Below, piece by piece: positions 42,387 to 52,399 of a stretch of 64,000 bases of DNA (position 1 is the stretch's first letter; every line of letters begins with the position of its first letter). The notes beneath the pieces were generated by a model. That model worked only from the letters and a program-made list of their open reading frames with translations, was not told the origin of the DNA and ran no database searches. The position numbers and the translations under genes are program-made. This DNA comes from JAUVDZ01 sp042568205 (GTDB lineage: Bacteria > Patescibacteriota > Gracilibacteria > UBA1369 > PNNO01): contig JBHPJE010000007.1 in assembly GCA_042568205.1 (NCBI GenBank), forward strand, positions 1-64,000, read 5' to 3'.

Positions 42387-42691
42387 TAGAATCTGTCAGG
42401 AATAAATAAATTAAGGTACACAAGTATAGCAAAAAGTATGATAATTAAAACCAAAAATACCAAATTGCTGATTTTATGGTTTTTTTCAGAAGTTGTGAAG
42501 CTTAGTTTGATGCTAATAAAGCCGTAAACAGCAGCTGTTAATATGAAGGGTATTTCTAAAATCTTCTTTGCTGTAAGTGCTAAATCGTACGCATAGTCAT
42601 TTAAAATCATTAAATGAGCAAGAATATGGACGAATCCAATCAATAAAAAGAAAATAAGTGCGACTTTTTGTATATTTTTTTCGAGTTTCAT
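42386..42691 (-). CDS. Small membrane protein, three helices
   Basis: From the internal ATG (42691) it has 101 residues with three hydrophobic segments (KVALIFFLLIGFVHILAHLMI, IPFILTAAVYGFISI and LVFLVLIIILFAILVYLNLF). A start at 42739 would add 16 polar residues. I recognise no family. Its stop codon overlaps the next start, so it is coupled to the nucleotidyltransferase and ftsX. Confidence 0.7.
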   Translation of the reverse strand: MKLEKNIQKVALIFFLLIGFVHILAHLMILNDYAYDLALTAKKILEIPFILTAAVYGFISIKLSFTTSEKNHKISNLVFLVLIIILFAILVYLNLFIPDRF

Positions 42692-42841
42692 GGGACTTGG
42701 TTGAATGCTATATCCAAAATGACTGCAAAAATCATTCAAATTTGATATAGGAGTTGAGAGTCAAACTCACTTTGGCATTATAAAATTATTAACATTTTTT
42801 GTAAATTGCGCTAAACTGCCTTTTGTATATAGTTTTTTATT

Positions 42842-43132
42842 ATGATTTCAGAAGAACAAGTAAAACACGTCGCAAAATTAGCCCGATTAAACTTAACTGA
42901 TGAAGAAGTTAAGACATTTTCTGGGCAGTTTGAGGAAATTTTTGGATACATCGAAATCTTAGATGAAATCGATACGTCGGATGTTAAAGAAACGTCTCAG
43001 GTAACTGGTTTAGAGAACGTTGCTGAATCTGACGAAGTTGTTCGAAAATGTTCAGGAGATGACCTTTTAGCATGCTCTCCTTTACCAAAAGAACGAAAAC
43101 AAATTCGAGTAAAACCAGCAATTAAAAAGTAA
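42842..43132 (+). CDS. gatC: Asp/Glu-tRNA amidotransferase subunit C
   Basis: The 96-residue protein stabilises the GatCAB complex. EEQVKHVAKLARLNLTDEEV and the closing LLACSPLPKERKQIRVKPAI are typical. It lies one base before gatA. gatB is not in the window. Confidence 0.94.
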   Translation: MISEEQVKHVAKLARLNLTDEEVKTFSGQFEEIFGYIEILDEIDTSDVKETSQVTGLENVAESDEVVRKCSGDDLLACSPLPKERKQIRVKPAIKK

Positions 43133-43133
43133 T

Positions 43134-44561
43134 ATGGATTTATCAAAATTAACTATAGAACGAGTTCACGAGGGCCTTAAAAATAAGGAGTTTTCTTGCG
43201 TTGAATTAACGAAAGCTCACTTAGAGCAAGCAAAGGCTGAAAACGAGAAATTTAATTTTATGGTAACGATTACTGAAGAAGAAGCGCTTAAACAAGCGGA
43301 AAAAGTTGATAAAAAGATCGCTGACGGAGAAGAGATCGGTCTTTTAGAAGGAGTTCCTTATTGTTTAAAGGATATTTTTTGTACAAAAGGTGTAAAAACT
43401 ACGTTTGCTTCGAATATTGCTAAGGATTTTGTGCCTCCATACGATGCAACAGTTGTTAGAATGTTGAAAGATGAGGGTTGTGTTTTGATTGGTAAGACAA
43501 ATATGGATGAATTTGCGTGCGGAGCTTCAACAGAATATTCAGTTCATGGTCCTGCAAAGAATCCTATTAATCCAGAGTATGTTACTGGAGGTTCATCAGG
43601 AGGATCAGCAGCTGCAGTCGCAACTAATTCATGTGTTTTTAGTTTAGGAACTGATACTGGAGGTTCGATTAGACAACCTGCTAGTTTTTGTGGGATTGTA
43701 GGGCTTAAAAATACTTACGGAAGAGTTTCGCGAAGTGGAGTTAATTCCATGGCATCATCTTTAGATACAATTGGTCCTTTTGCAAGAAATTGTAAAGATG
43801 CAGCTTATGTTTTAAGTAAAATTGCAGGTCAAGATGTGAATGATTCAACAACGGTGCCAGAAGAAGTACCTGATTATGTTGGAAAAATCGATGGAGATAT
43901 TCGTGGACTTAAAATCGGAGTTCCAAAAGAGTTTTTTGACGATAAAGTTGATAAAGAAGTGAGCGATGCGGTTAAAGATGCTTTGAAAAAGTTGCAAGAT
44001 AACGGTGCAGAGCTTATTGAAGTTGATTTCCCATCTATTAAATATGCGATTGCAGTTTATTATATTCTTTGTCCAGCTGAATTAAGTGCAAATCTTGCGC
44101 GATTCGATGGAATTCGATACGGAAGCAAACCAGAAACCGAAGGAGATGGGCTTGTTGATTATTATTTCAATGCTCGTGGTGAAGGATTCGGACAAGAAAT
44201 CAAACGTCGAATAATGATTGGTACTTATGTATTGAGTGCAGGATATTATGATGCTTACTATAAAAAGGCGCAAAAAGTGCGAACAATGATTATTGAAGAA
44301 GTGAATCGAATTTTCGAAAAAGTTGATGTGATGGTTGGACCAACTTCACCATTCCCAGCGTTTAAAATAGGCTCAAAGTCGGGTGATCCACTCCAGATGT
44401 ACCTTGCGGATGCCTTAACTGTGCCAATAAATATTGCAGGAGTTCCTTCATTGAATATTCCGGTTGGGGAAAATGGTGAGGGTTTGCCGATTGGAATGCA
44501 AATTATTGGACCTCAATTTTCAGAAGATTTGATTTTGAAGGTGGGAAATAAGTATTCGTAA
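43134..44561 (+). CDS. gatA: Glutamyl-tRNA(Gln) amidotransferase subunit A
   Basis: The 475-residue amidase makes ammonia from glutamine for transamidation of Glu-tRNA(Gln) or Asp-tRNA(Asn). The Ser-cisSer-Lys triad is visible: K in GVPYCLKDIFCTKG, cis-Ser in TGGSSGGSAAAVA and nucleophile Ser in GTDTGGSIRQPASFCG. The C-terminus (LILKVGNKYS) ends about ten residues earlier than usual. Its presence next to gatC suggests indirect Gln-tRNA synthesis, matching the tRNA-Gln at 6730. Confidence 0.96.
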   Translation: MDLSKLTIERVHEGLKNKEFSCVELTKAHLEQAKAENEKFNFMVTITEEEALKQAEKVDKKIADGEEIGLLEGVPYCLKDIFCTKGVKTTFASNIAKDFVPPYDATVVRMLKDEGCVLIGKTNMDEFACGASTEYSVHGPAKNPINPEYVTGGSSGGSAAAVATNSCVFSLGTDTGGSIRQPASFCGIVGLKNTYGRVSRSGVNSMASSLDTIGPFARNCKDAAYVLSKIAGQDVNDSTTVPEEVPDYVGKIDGDIRGLKIGVPKEFFDDKVDKEVSDAVKDALKKLQDNGAELIEVDFPSIKYAIAVYYILCPAELSANLARFDGIRYGSKPETEGDGLVDYYFNARGEGFGQEIKRRIMIGTYVLSAGYYDAYYKKAQKVRTMIIEEVNRIFEKVDVMVGPTSPFPAFKIGSKSGDPLQMYLADALTVPINIAGVPSLNIPVGENGEGLPIGMQIIGPQFSEDLILKVGNKYS

Positions 44562-44563
44562 CT

Positions 44564-44824
44564 ATGAAAAATATTATGAAAAAATCTAAAATATATTTAG
44601 TCATCATATTTGTAATTATTCTTTTAATTGCTATTGATTTAGGATTATTTAGAAAATTTGCTCCTAACAATTATTCAGTAATAAGACATTTATACTGCAT
44701 TACAGTAAAGCAGGAAAATTACGATCACATTTCGTCGTCATATCGCTCATCTGATTCTTCAGTAGATTATATGGGTATTTATCAATGTGGAAATGAGTAT
44801 CATGATACTCATCCTCTTGTTTAG
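44564..44824 (+). CDS. Short single-pass membrane or secreted protein
   Basis: The 86-residue protein has an N-terminal hydrophobic segment (KIYLVIIFVIILLIAIDLGLF) and a polar tail with two cysteines (HLYCITVK and IYQCGNEY), which could form one disulfide outside the cell. No family is recognised. It starts two bases after gatA and its stop overlaps the convergent regulator gene. Confidence 0.6.
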   Translation: MKNIMKKSKIYLVIIFVIILLIAIDLGLFRKFAPNNYSVIRHLYCITVKQENYDHISSSYRSSDSSVDYMGIYQCGNEYHDTHPLV

Positions 44825-45555
44825 TTTCTAAACTGCCCCGCAAACTCCCAGACCATTTTAAATATGGTTCTTTGCGTTTCTGCTATTTCTGTTGATTTGA
44901 TTATCATGCCGATTAGGCCTTCGTTGAAGGAGATGATTGAGATTTTATTATCGTAAATATTGATTTCGTTTGAGAAGTTGTATTTGTTTCGGGGAATTAG
45001 ACGAATATTTCTGTTGTATTTGCGGTTTTCTTTTTTAACTTTAAGTCCGGCTTCGTCGAGTGGGGCGATTCCGCGAAGATAGATTCCTTTTTTTGCACGT
45101 TTTTCAACATATTCTTTGTCATAATCTGGCCAGAACTCACGAATTTCCTCAGAATTGGCGTAATTGAGGATTTCAGTCTTGCTCCTGAGTGTATCTTCAT
45201 AAATTGCTTTAATACCGTTAATACCTTCAAAATAACGTATAGTTGGATGAGGTGTTTCACCATGCAATCGTTTTAATTCAGGAAGAACGTTTTTTAGATC
45301 ATTAGTTCGTTGGTGGGTGATTTTATAAATCGTATCTGGTTTAACAGCTGTAAAATATTTTATTTTATTTTTTGTGAAATAATTTATATAACCTTTCTTA
45401 ATTAACTTTTCTAAAATGTCATAAGTTGTAACTCTGTTTACATGAGACTGTCTGGCAATATCTGAAACAGGGGATGATCCTAATTCTAAATTTGCTAAAT
45501 AAATGTTTGCTTCTTTCTCTGTTAGTCCTAGATTTTTTAGAACATCGATGATCAT
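44821..45555 (-). CDS. TrmB-family transcriptional regulator
   Basis: The 244-residue protein starts with a TrmB-type winged helix (LKNLGLTEKEANIYLANLELGSSPVSDIARQSHVNRVTTYDILEKLIKKGYI). A short coiled linker and an effector/dimer domain with IRYFEGINGIKAIYEDTL follow; this is the usual shape of archaeal-type TrmB-like regulators also found in many uncultivated bacteria. It is transcribed divergently from glnA, with 192 bases between, so control of glutamine synthetase or autoregulation is plausible. Confidence 0.85.
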   Translation of the reverse strand: MIIDVLKNLGLTEKEANIYLANLELGSSPVSDIARQSHVNRVTTYDILEKLIKKGYINYFTKNKIKYFTAVKPDTIYKITHQRTNDLKNVLPELKRLHGETPHPTIRYFEGINGIKAIYEDTLRSKTEILNYANSEEIREFWPDYDKEYVEKRAKKGIYLRGIAPLDEAGLKVKKENRKYNRNIRLIPRNKYNFSNEINIYDNKISIISFNEGLIGMIIKSTEIAETQRTIFKMVWEFAGQFRN

Positions 45556-45747
45556 TCAGGTCAAGTTAATATTTGTTGTAGAAATTTTCGACAGCGACAT
45601 AGTACCATGAAATTTTTTATTTGAAAAGAAAGGGAATAGATGTGGTTGTAAGTTCTTTCGACACTGGTTTTCGGCTTGTGTAAAAGCTATTGCAAAGGTT
45701 CGTGAAAGTAATAAATTAAAGGTTGTATTATTATTAATCCTGAAAAA

Positions 45748-47166
45748 ATGGAACCAGCAACAATCCCAATGGCAAAAGTTCATACTTTGTCAGGGACACG
45801 ATCGAAACTCTCAAAGATTGCACATGACGATCCAAAACTGTTAAAGGAAAAAATCCTCGAAATTATAAAAAAAGAGGAGGTAGCATATTTTAAATGTCAA
45901 TTTACGGATCTAACTGGTGTTATCAAATCAATTACAATGCCGATTTCAAAAGTAGAAGATGCAATTGAAAGTAATGTTTGGTTTGATGGTTCTTCTATTG
46001 AAGGATTTACTCGAATATTTGAGTCAGATATGTACCTTAAACTTGATTTAAGTACTTTTGCGATAATCCCATGGTCTCGCGACAGAGGACGCGTTACAGC
46101 GCGATTTATTTGTGATGTTTATACTCCTGATGGTGAACCTTTTGAAGGGGATCCAAGATATATCCTAAAAAAACAGATTGAACGTGCAAAAAAACTTGGT
46201 TTAACTTTTTATACTGGTCCTGAGTTAGAATTTTTTCTATTTAAAAAAGAAAATGGAGAAATAAAAACTCTTCCACATGATAAAGCTGGTTATTTTGATT
46301 TTTCAACTGACTTGGCAGTTGATATTCGTAAAGAAATCACAGATTGTTTAATTGATTTGGATATTGATGTAGAAACTTTACATCATGAAGTTGCAGAAGG
46401 ACAGCATGAGATCAATTTTACTTATTCTGATGCTTTAACAACTGCTGATAACGCTGCAACTCTTAAGTTTACAGTTAAGGCGGTTGCTCAAAAATATGGC
46501 TTACATGCAACATTTATGCCAAAACCTATTATGGGTCAAAATGGATCAGGAATGCATATCCATCAATCAATCTTTAAAAACGGTGAAAATGCATTTTTTG
46601 ATGAAAATAGTGAAACAAAACTATCAACTATGGCTCATAATTTTATTGCTGGGCAGTTAAAACACATCAAAGGAATGGCTGCGATTCTAAATCCAATTGT
46701 GAATTCATATAAAAGACTCGTTGCTGGTTATGAAGCTCCAACTTATATTGCTTGGGGGAATACAAACCGTTCAGCATTGATTAGAATTCCTCGATATACG
46801 CCTGGTCGTGAAAAATCAACGCGTGCAGAGCTTAGAAATCCAGATCCAAGTTGTAATCCATATCTTGCGTTTGCTGTAATGCTAGCTGCAGGACTTGATG
46901 GGATTGAAAATGAAATAAATCCACCTGCACCTGTAGATGAAGATATTTATGAGCTTAATGAAGCGCGTGCAAAAGAGCTTCAAATAGATAGTTTGCCATA
47001 TAATTTATGGGAAGCTACAAAAGAATTAGAAAAAGATGATGTGATTCGTGCTGCATTAGGAGAACATGCATTTCAATCTATTTATAGCGCAAATAAAGCA
47101 CAATGGTTTGATTATAAAACCTATGTAACTAAGTGGGAGTATGATAAATACTTAATGAACCACTAA
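45748..47166 (+). CDS. glnA: Glutamine synthetase type I (alpha-like)
   Basis: The 472-residue enzyme ligates ammonia to glutamate. It shows WFDGSSIEGFTRIFESDM, the GPELEFFLF metal site, HHEVAEGQHEIN, KPIMGQNGSGMHIHQS and NRSALIRIPRY. It lacks the 25-residue insertion of beta-type enzymes, and the region where beta-type enzymes carry the adenylylated tyrosine reads EDIYELNEARAKELQIDSLP, as in alpha-type enzymes, so adenylylation control is unlikely. The N-terminus is about 25 residues longer than usual; ATG 45769 is an alternative start. Its stop overlaps that of convergent holA. Confidence 0.95.
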   Translation: MEPATIPMAKVHTLSGTRSKLSKIAHDDPKLLKEKILEIIKKEEVAYFKCQFTDLTGVIKSITMPISKVEDAIESNVWFDGSSIEGFTRIFESDMYLKLDLSTFAIIPWSRDRGRVTARFICDVYTPDGEPFEGDPRYILKKQIERAKKLGLTFYTGPELEFFLFKKENGEIKTLPHDKAGYFDFSTDLAVDIRKEITDCLIDLDIDVETLHHEVAEGQHEINFTYSDALTTADNAATLKFTVKAVAQKYGLHATFMPKPIMGQNGSGMHIHQSIFKNGENAFFDENSETKLSTMAHNFIAGQLKHIKGMAAILNPIVNSYKRLVAGYEAPTYIAWGNTNRSALIRIPRYTPGREKSTRAELRNPDPSCNPYLAFAVMLAAGLDGIENEINPPAPVDEDIYELNEARAKELQIDSLPYNLWEATKELEKDDVIRAALGEHAFQSIYSANKAQWFDYKTYVTKWEYDKYLMNH

Positions 47167-48152
47167 TTAACACAGACATTAAGAACGAACTGCTCTAAAG
47201 CCAATCTGATTTCTTTCTTATCATCCGCAAGCATTCGAATCTTACCTGTTTTAATTCCTATATCAATCCCTAGCAAAGTCTCATATATACCATGCAAAGT
47301 CTCAGCTGAAAAGTTGGGACTTTGTTGCATTGTTGTTGAAATTGTATATGGATGTTCTTTAATTTTGCTGATAATTTCTGGTTTTGGATTGCCGCGGTCA
47401 ACAAGATCTTTAACCTGAATCAAAATTCTAAAGTGACGAACAATCATAAAGATAATTTTCATAATATCTTCACCACTTTCAATTAAAATATTTAAAGTTC
47501 GCAGTGAACCCTTGGCGTTTCTTTGCGCTATGTAATCAGTAAATTTGAAAATCGAAGTTGTAAGGTTAGGATGAACAAGCTCATCTATTGCTTCTGGTGT
47601 AATTGGCTGAGTTTTACTGTAAGTTTTTAACTTATGAAGCTCATTATTAAGATTCCAGAGATCGCTGCCAGCAACTTCTCCTAAATAATTTGCTGTTTTT
47701 GAGTCCAGATTAAATCCAATCGCTTTAGCACGATCATTTATCCATCTATTTAGTTCAGGGCCCATTAAGGCCTTATATTCATCCAAATTTCCTACTTTAT
47801 TTAGCTTCTTATATAAAGATGCACGCTTATCTGGCAATTTTATTGTTTCAATAAAAATTAAAATGCAAAAATCAGGGATTTCTCCTTCTAAAATTTCAGC
47901 AACCTTCTTTTGTTCATCTTTTGAACCTTTTGCTAAGAAATCTTTAACAATAACCATGCGTTTCTCTGCTAAAAACGGTGTAGATTGAATGTCTGACTCT
48001 AGATTCTTAGATTCTAAACCTTTGCCTTCTAATACAGCAATATTGATATCACCTTCGTATTTTTTTTCAAATTGATCACGCCAATAGTTCAACTTTTGAG
48101 TTGATGAATATGTGTCTTCTCCAAAAAATAAATGTACGTTCTTTTTAGGCAT
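47163..48152 (-). CDS. holA: DNA polymerase III delta subunit
   Basis: The 329-residue clamp-loader subunit opens with VHLFFGEDTYSSTQKLNYWRDQF, then SDIQSTPFLAEKRMVIVKDF and the HolA C-terminal collar region with DLWNLNNELHKLKTYS and KIIFMIVRHFRILIQVKDL. It has no Walker lysine, as expected for delta. It is transcribed toward glnA. Confidence 0.88.
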   Translation of the reverse strand: MPKKNVHLFFGEDTYSSTQKLNYWRDQFEKKYEGDINIAVLEGKGLESKNLESDIQSTPFLAEKRMVIVKDFLAKGSKDEQKKVAEILEGEIPDFCILIFIETIKLPDKRASLYKKLNKVGNLDEYKALMGPELNRWINDRAKAIGFNLDSKTANYLGEVAGSDLWNLNNELHKLKTYSKTQPITPEAIDELVHPNLTTSIFKFTDYIAQRNAKGSLRTLNILIESGEDIMKIIFMIVRHFRILIQVKDLVDRGNPKPEIISKIKEHPYTISTTMQQSPNFSAETLHGIYETLLGIDIGIKTGKIRMLADDKKEIRLALEQFVLNVCVN

Positions 48153-48183
48153 ATATTATTTAGTAGGGGACAGAAGTATAATT

Positions 48184-48218
48184 AAAAAAGCCCTGCTGAG
48201 CAAGTCAGCAGAGCTTTT
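48184..48218 (-). terminator. Bidirectional terminator at the end of the surface-protein operon
   Basis: CTGCTGA (48193-48199) and TCAGCAG (48205-48211), extended by GC and A/T runs, form a strong hairpin with T-runs on both strands. It lies 19 bases past the stop of the 1188-residue gene and ends that operon. Confidence 0.88.
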
Positions 48219-48236
48219 GACTAGGACTTTCGCAAA

Positions 48237-51200
48237 CTAGAACACTTCAGAAGTTACATTTACTAATTCTCCAAGGATTGGAGGAGTGTTTAAATAGATT
48301 CTATTATCGAATCTAATTAAGATTGCAGCTTCTTCTTTGGTAGGATCACCAGCGAATGTTCTGTATTTAAATAAATGTTGGATATCACCATAGATTGATC
48401 CATAGTGAACTAATGGATTTTCATTATATTGTTCGTTTTCAGCACAAGTTCCTTCACACATTCTTCCACCTTCACCATTTTCACCCTCTTGAACGAAGAA
48501 CACACCATTAGTTTCTTCAACTCCAGGAGCTACTAAGATATCTCCTCCAATAACAATTAATGCTAATGAAGGGATTTGTCTTGGATCAGTTAGATCAGAA
48601 GGATCTCTGAATTTAATATCTTCAGTGATTTCAACATCACCACCAATTACTACGATAGTTTGTGCACCATTACTGAATTCACCACCTAATTTTAGTTTTC
48701 CAGTATTTTTCTTTACATAAACTTTACTAGAACTATCAGGCAATGAATTGCTTCCATTAATTTCTGTTTTATTATCAAGAACTCTATCGTATCTTGCAAA
48801 TAGATCAATATTTCGTGCGATATTCTGAACAATTGCAAATTGAGTTAAGTCATCAGAAGTTTTAAGAGTAATTTCACAAATTAATGATGAAATTCTTTCA
48901 ATATCTTCATATCCTTCAATTTCTTGGTCTTTATCTTTACATAATCTATCACTAAATGCAGATAGAATACTTTCACCTTCACCAGATTTAACTAAATCAG
49001 GAGTATCAATATCAGGTCTGATAATAGGAACTGGTACATTTTCGATTTCTGAACAAGATAAAGTATCAACACCATAATCAAATGGATTTTCTAAGAATAC
49101 TTCACCACCAGATCTAACAATGATGAAAGGACAAGGGATAATAACTTCAGCTTCGTTATTATAATCTTTGTCATTTTCATCGAATCCAGCTTCATCATCA
49201 AATCTAGCAACATTTGGATAGATTTCACCACAAACTCCTTGATCAGTTAGATCATGATCTTGATCACTACAGTTAGATGGACTAACTACTGTATCAACAT
49301 CACCACTATAAGTGATAAGAACTTCTCTTCGTGGTGGAACATTTTCAATTTCAACACCTGAACGATCTCCAATATCTCCGTTGTAACAAAGATCATCAGA
49401 AGTATCATCACAATCTTCAATAATTCCTTCACCTTCTACCCATATTTCCATTGAACCTTCATCATAATAGATTCTTCCACCTTCTGGTGCATCATCTAAA
49501 TCTGACATAGTACTTGCAATGTAACCTTGGATATAACCATCACGACCAATTGTGTCAGTGATTGTTACATCTTGTTCTTCATCATTTCTGTGTTCGTACA
49601 TAATTCTGTAATCAACATTGTTATCACTAAAGTTGATTGCAGCTCTTGAACTAAATGAAGCAGAACCTGCATCTTCATCTTTTACATTTTTATCAAATTG
49701 AGGAGGATAAACAACTCTATCTAAATCATCATTACATTCATCTTCCCATTCAGGTACCCAAACTTCTACATGATCAGCACCTTCAAGGTCTTCTTCTTCA
49801 ATAATGAAGCAGTCATCTTCATCAACATCTACTAAGAATTCATCGTCTCCATCTACAGAAACATAAACTCCAGTAGATTGAACTGGCCAATCTGTATCAT
49901 CTACACAGATTTCATTATCACGACCTCTTTCAAATTCTTCTTCTTCAAGTCTGAATCGTTCACATTCACGTTCAGGACTTGTGATTTCATCTTCACAATC
50001 TTCATCATTATATTCAATTAAAGCTTTAGCTTCTAAAATATCCTCAGGAATTGATCCTGGGAAATTGAAATCATCGAAATCAATACAAGGATCACCTTGA
50101 GTATTAGTACTAAATACTATTTCTCCGTCTCTAATTACATTCCATTCAATTTCATTGTTATAACCTTGAACAGTTGTTTCAACGTTAATATCTACGCAAT
50201 ATTCTTTTTCTTCATCTGTATCGAATACATCATATTGAGGACGGAAGTCTAAATCTAAACAAACACCTCCATATTGATGTTCTTCAGTTTCATAACTGTC
50301 TGCACAAGCTGCAACATCAGTATCAAGTACATCAATTGTCATTGTTCCTTGTTCTTGAGCTCTTGCTTCAATTTGAACATTTGCAGGAGCAATAGCACAT
50401 TGAGGACTTGTTACCCAAATTGAATCTCTAAAGTCTATATTAGTATTAGAGTAACAATATTTGATTAATGGTTGCTCACCTTCAAACATGAATGGATTAT
50501 TATCTGTATCAGTTGGTCCTTCTAGAACAATAGGTACCCAATTATTTAACTCTACTAATGCAGTATTTAATTTACCTGGATTAGTTTTAAGTTCTTTACA
50601 TTCAGGTGGCTCAGTGTCTGGTTGATAAATAATTTTAATTGAATCTCCACAAGGAAGTTCCCAGCTTTCTTCATCATTAATATCATTGATTGCTGTAATT
50701 CTAATAATTGAACTAGTTTTTGCAGGATTAGGTAATCCATTTAAATAAACAGTTCTACTAGTAGTTACTAAATCTTCAGATCCAGGTCCTCCTGGAGTTT
50801 CTGAAATAGTGATTCCTCCACGTTTTGAAGGATCTACATAATATCTATAACCTTCAATTACATTAGGATCAGAATCTAATCTAACTTCTAATGGTTCGTT
50901 AACTAAAGGTTCATCAACTGTGATAGTTGCAGGTACAAATACTGCACCTTTCCCATCATCAGCTTCAGTTGGTCTGACAATTTCTAATAAATTACAATAT
51001 CCTGGTTCGTCATCATCTGGTGGTTCTGGAGTTGCTTCGAATTCAAGGTAAATTACTACATAATAATCTTGAGATGAATTAAACCATCCATTTTTACTAC
51101 TTCCTGTTCTAACAGTTACACCTTCATGAGTTAAAGAAGTTAAATCTGCAGGTGCTAAATGTCCATAACCTTCTAATTTACTAATATGCGCATCTACTGG

Positions 51201-51803
51201 TTGAAGAGTAAATGGCACTCCATTAGAAGTGATATCTACGTCTGCCCAAATTTTTCTTGGTTTTGTATTATCTGCAGAAATTAATGCTCTTGGGCTAAAT
51301 GATGTTTGTGGAGTTGAACTTCCCCAATGATCTACTTTTAATCCAACGCCTTTTGCATAAATATCATCTCCACCTATTGCATTGTTATGCATATAAATCC
51401 ACAATCCGAATTTTTTTGTTTCATTTGGATCTCCCGAAAAATATAGTTCATGTCGAATATCATCCTGGTCAAACTGATATGAAGGATAATTATCCCATGG
51501 AGATGGATAAGGCATTCCAGCGAACTGAGCTCTTGCTTTTTCAATATAAACAAACTGCCTTTCATCATATAATCTACCATCTTCAGTTGGGTAGTTATAA
51601 TAATTGTTGAAAGAAGGAAAGCTTAAACCTGTACCATAAGGCCCATTAAAACTAATTCCATCGTTATGGAAATCTTGACAGCTGCCTCCTGGGCAAGAAG
51701 AAGATTCATTCGTAGCTCCATAATCAGCAACAGCAACAGATGCAGTTAGCATAGTTGCAATTGAGAGAGCTCCGATAATGAGTAATTTAATTTTTGTTTT
51801 CAT
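48237..51803 (-). CDS. Large secreted acidic surface protein with beta-helix-like C-terminus
   Basis: The 1188-residue protein has a clear signal peptide (hydrophobic 8-26, ending VAVADYG). The first 270 residues resemble no domain I know. Ig-like acidic modules follow, including two tandem units (about residues 545-635 and 636-710), each with an internal cysteine pattern and motifs such as EYCVDINVETT and EICVDDTDWPV. The last 150 residues carry a short polymer-forming/bactofilin-like pattern (LGGEFSNGAQTIVVIGGDVEITEDI then LALIVIGGDILVAPGV). It is very rich in Asp and Glu, with many cysteines. A surface-layer or sheath role is plausible. It is third in the operon with the cohesin-like and giant proteins. 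Confidence 0.85.
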   Translation of the reverse strand: MKTKIKLLIIGALSIATMLTASVAVADYGATNESSSCPGGSCQDFHNDGISFNGPYGTGLSFPSFNNYYNYPTEDGRLYDERQFVYIEKARAQFAGMPYPSPWDNYPSYQFDQDDIRHELYFSGDPNETKKFGLWIYMHNNAIGGDDIYAKGVGLKVDHWGSSTPQTSFSPRALISADNTKPRKIWADVDITSNGVPFTLQPVDAHISKLEGYGHLAPADLTSLTHEGVTVRTGSSKNGWFNSSQDYYVVIYLEFEATPEPPDDDEPGYCNLLEIVRPTEADDGKGAVFVPATITVDEPLVNEPLEVRLDSDPNVIEGYRYYVDPSKRGGITISETPGGPGSEDLVTTSRTVYLNGLPNPAKTSSIIRITAINDINDEESWELPCGDSIKIIYQPDTEPPECKELKTNPGKLNTALVELNNWVPIVLEGPTDTDNNPFMFEGEQPLIKYCYSNTNIDFRDSIWVTSPQCAIAPANVQIEARAQEQGTMTIDVLDTDVAACADSYETEEHQYGGVCLDLDFRPQYDVFDTDEEKEYCVDINVETTVQGYNNEIEWNVIRDGEIVFSTNTQGDPCIDFDDFNFPGSIPEDILEAKALIEYNDEDCEDEITSPERECERFRLEEEEFERGRDNEICVDDTDWPVQSTGVYVSVDGDDEFLVDVDEDDCFIIEEEDLEGADHVEVWVPEWEDECNDDLDRVVYPPQFDKNVKDEDAGSASFSSRAAINFSDNNVDYRIMYEHRNDEEQDVTITDTIGRDGYIQGYIASTMSDLDDAPEGGRIYYDEGSMEIWVEGEGIIEDCDDTSDDLCYNGDIGDRSGVEIENVPPRREVLITYSGDVDTVVSPSNCSDQDHDLTDQGVCGEIYPNVARFDDEAGFDENDKDYNNEAEVIIPCPFIIVRSGGEVFLENPFDYGVDTLSCSEIENVPVPIIRPDIDTPDLVKSGEGESILSAFSDRLCKDKDQEIEGYEDIERISSLICEITLKTSDDLTQFAIVQNIARNIDLFARYDRVLDNKTEINGSNSLPDSSSKVYVKKNTGKLKLGGEFSNGAQTIVVIGGDVEITEDIKFRDPSDLTDPRQIPSLALIVIGGDILVAPGVEETNGVFFVQEGENGEGGRMCEGTCAENEQYNENPLVHYGSIYGDIQHLFKYRTFAGDPTKEEAAILIRFDNRIYLNTPPILGELVNVTSEVF

Positions 51804-51828
51804 TTTATAAAGTTAAATAAATAATTAA

Positions 51829-52359
51829 TTAAAGATTGCCAAGACCTTCGGTCTTTTCATTTCCTTTGTTTTCTTCTCTAGCTGGAATAATTCCTAAAGT
51901 TAATTCCAAATCTTTTGTTTTTTCTAAAGAAACATCTTCTCCGCCTATATTAAGGTATGAACTTTCATCTACTTCAAAATTAACAATACTTTGTTTAACG
52001 ACATCAAACTTTAAAGTTGCTAATGTTGTTGTTTTGCTATCAAAATACTCTTTTGATAAATCATAAGAAATTGTATCTCCTATTGTTGCTACTGACACGC
52101 CATCAGCAGTTTCATTTTTTAGAATTTTTAAAGATTCATTATCGAAAGTTACTTTGATTTTTCCGGATTTAGCTTCTTTTGGATTAAGAAGATTAATTTG
52201 TACTTCCGGATTATCTTTTTCGAAGTAGAAATCGCTTTCGCTGACTACTTCTACTGTAGAAGGTTGTGCATTCATATAAAACCAACCGCCAACTAGTATA
52301 ACTAGTGCAATGACTGCTAGTGATATGAATCCATTTCGTTGTTTTGTAGATGATTTCAT
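51829..52359 (-). CDS. Membrane-anchored cohesin-like protein
   Basis: The 176-residue protein has a basic start, one transmembrane anchor (about 11-29) and a beta-rich domain (about 40-155) whose pattern (SGKIKVTFDNESLKIL, then LATLKFDVVKQSIVNFEVDESSYLN) resembles a cohesin domain. It ends in KTEGLGNL, closely matching the QTEGTGNL end of the giant protein upstream. Cohesin-like modules bind dockerin partners; none is recognised here. It lies 25 bases before the 1188-residue gene. Confidence 0.72.
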   Translation of the reverse strand: MKSSTKQRNGFISLAVIALVILVGGWFYMNAQPSTVEVVSESDFYFEKDNPEVQINLLNPKEAKSGKIKVTFDNESLKILKNETADGVSVATIGDTISYDLSKEYFDSKTTTLATLKFDVVKQSIVNFEVDESSYLNIGGEDVSLEKTKDLELTLGIIPAREENKGNEKTEGLGNL

Positions 52360-52399
52360 TTTTTTATTTTGTTATAAATATAATTAATTTTATTTAAGT

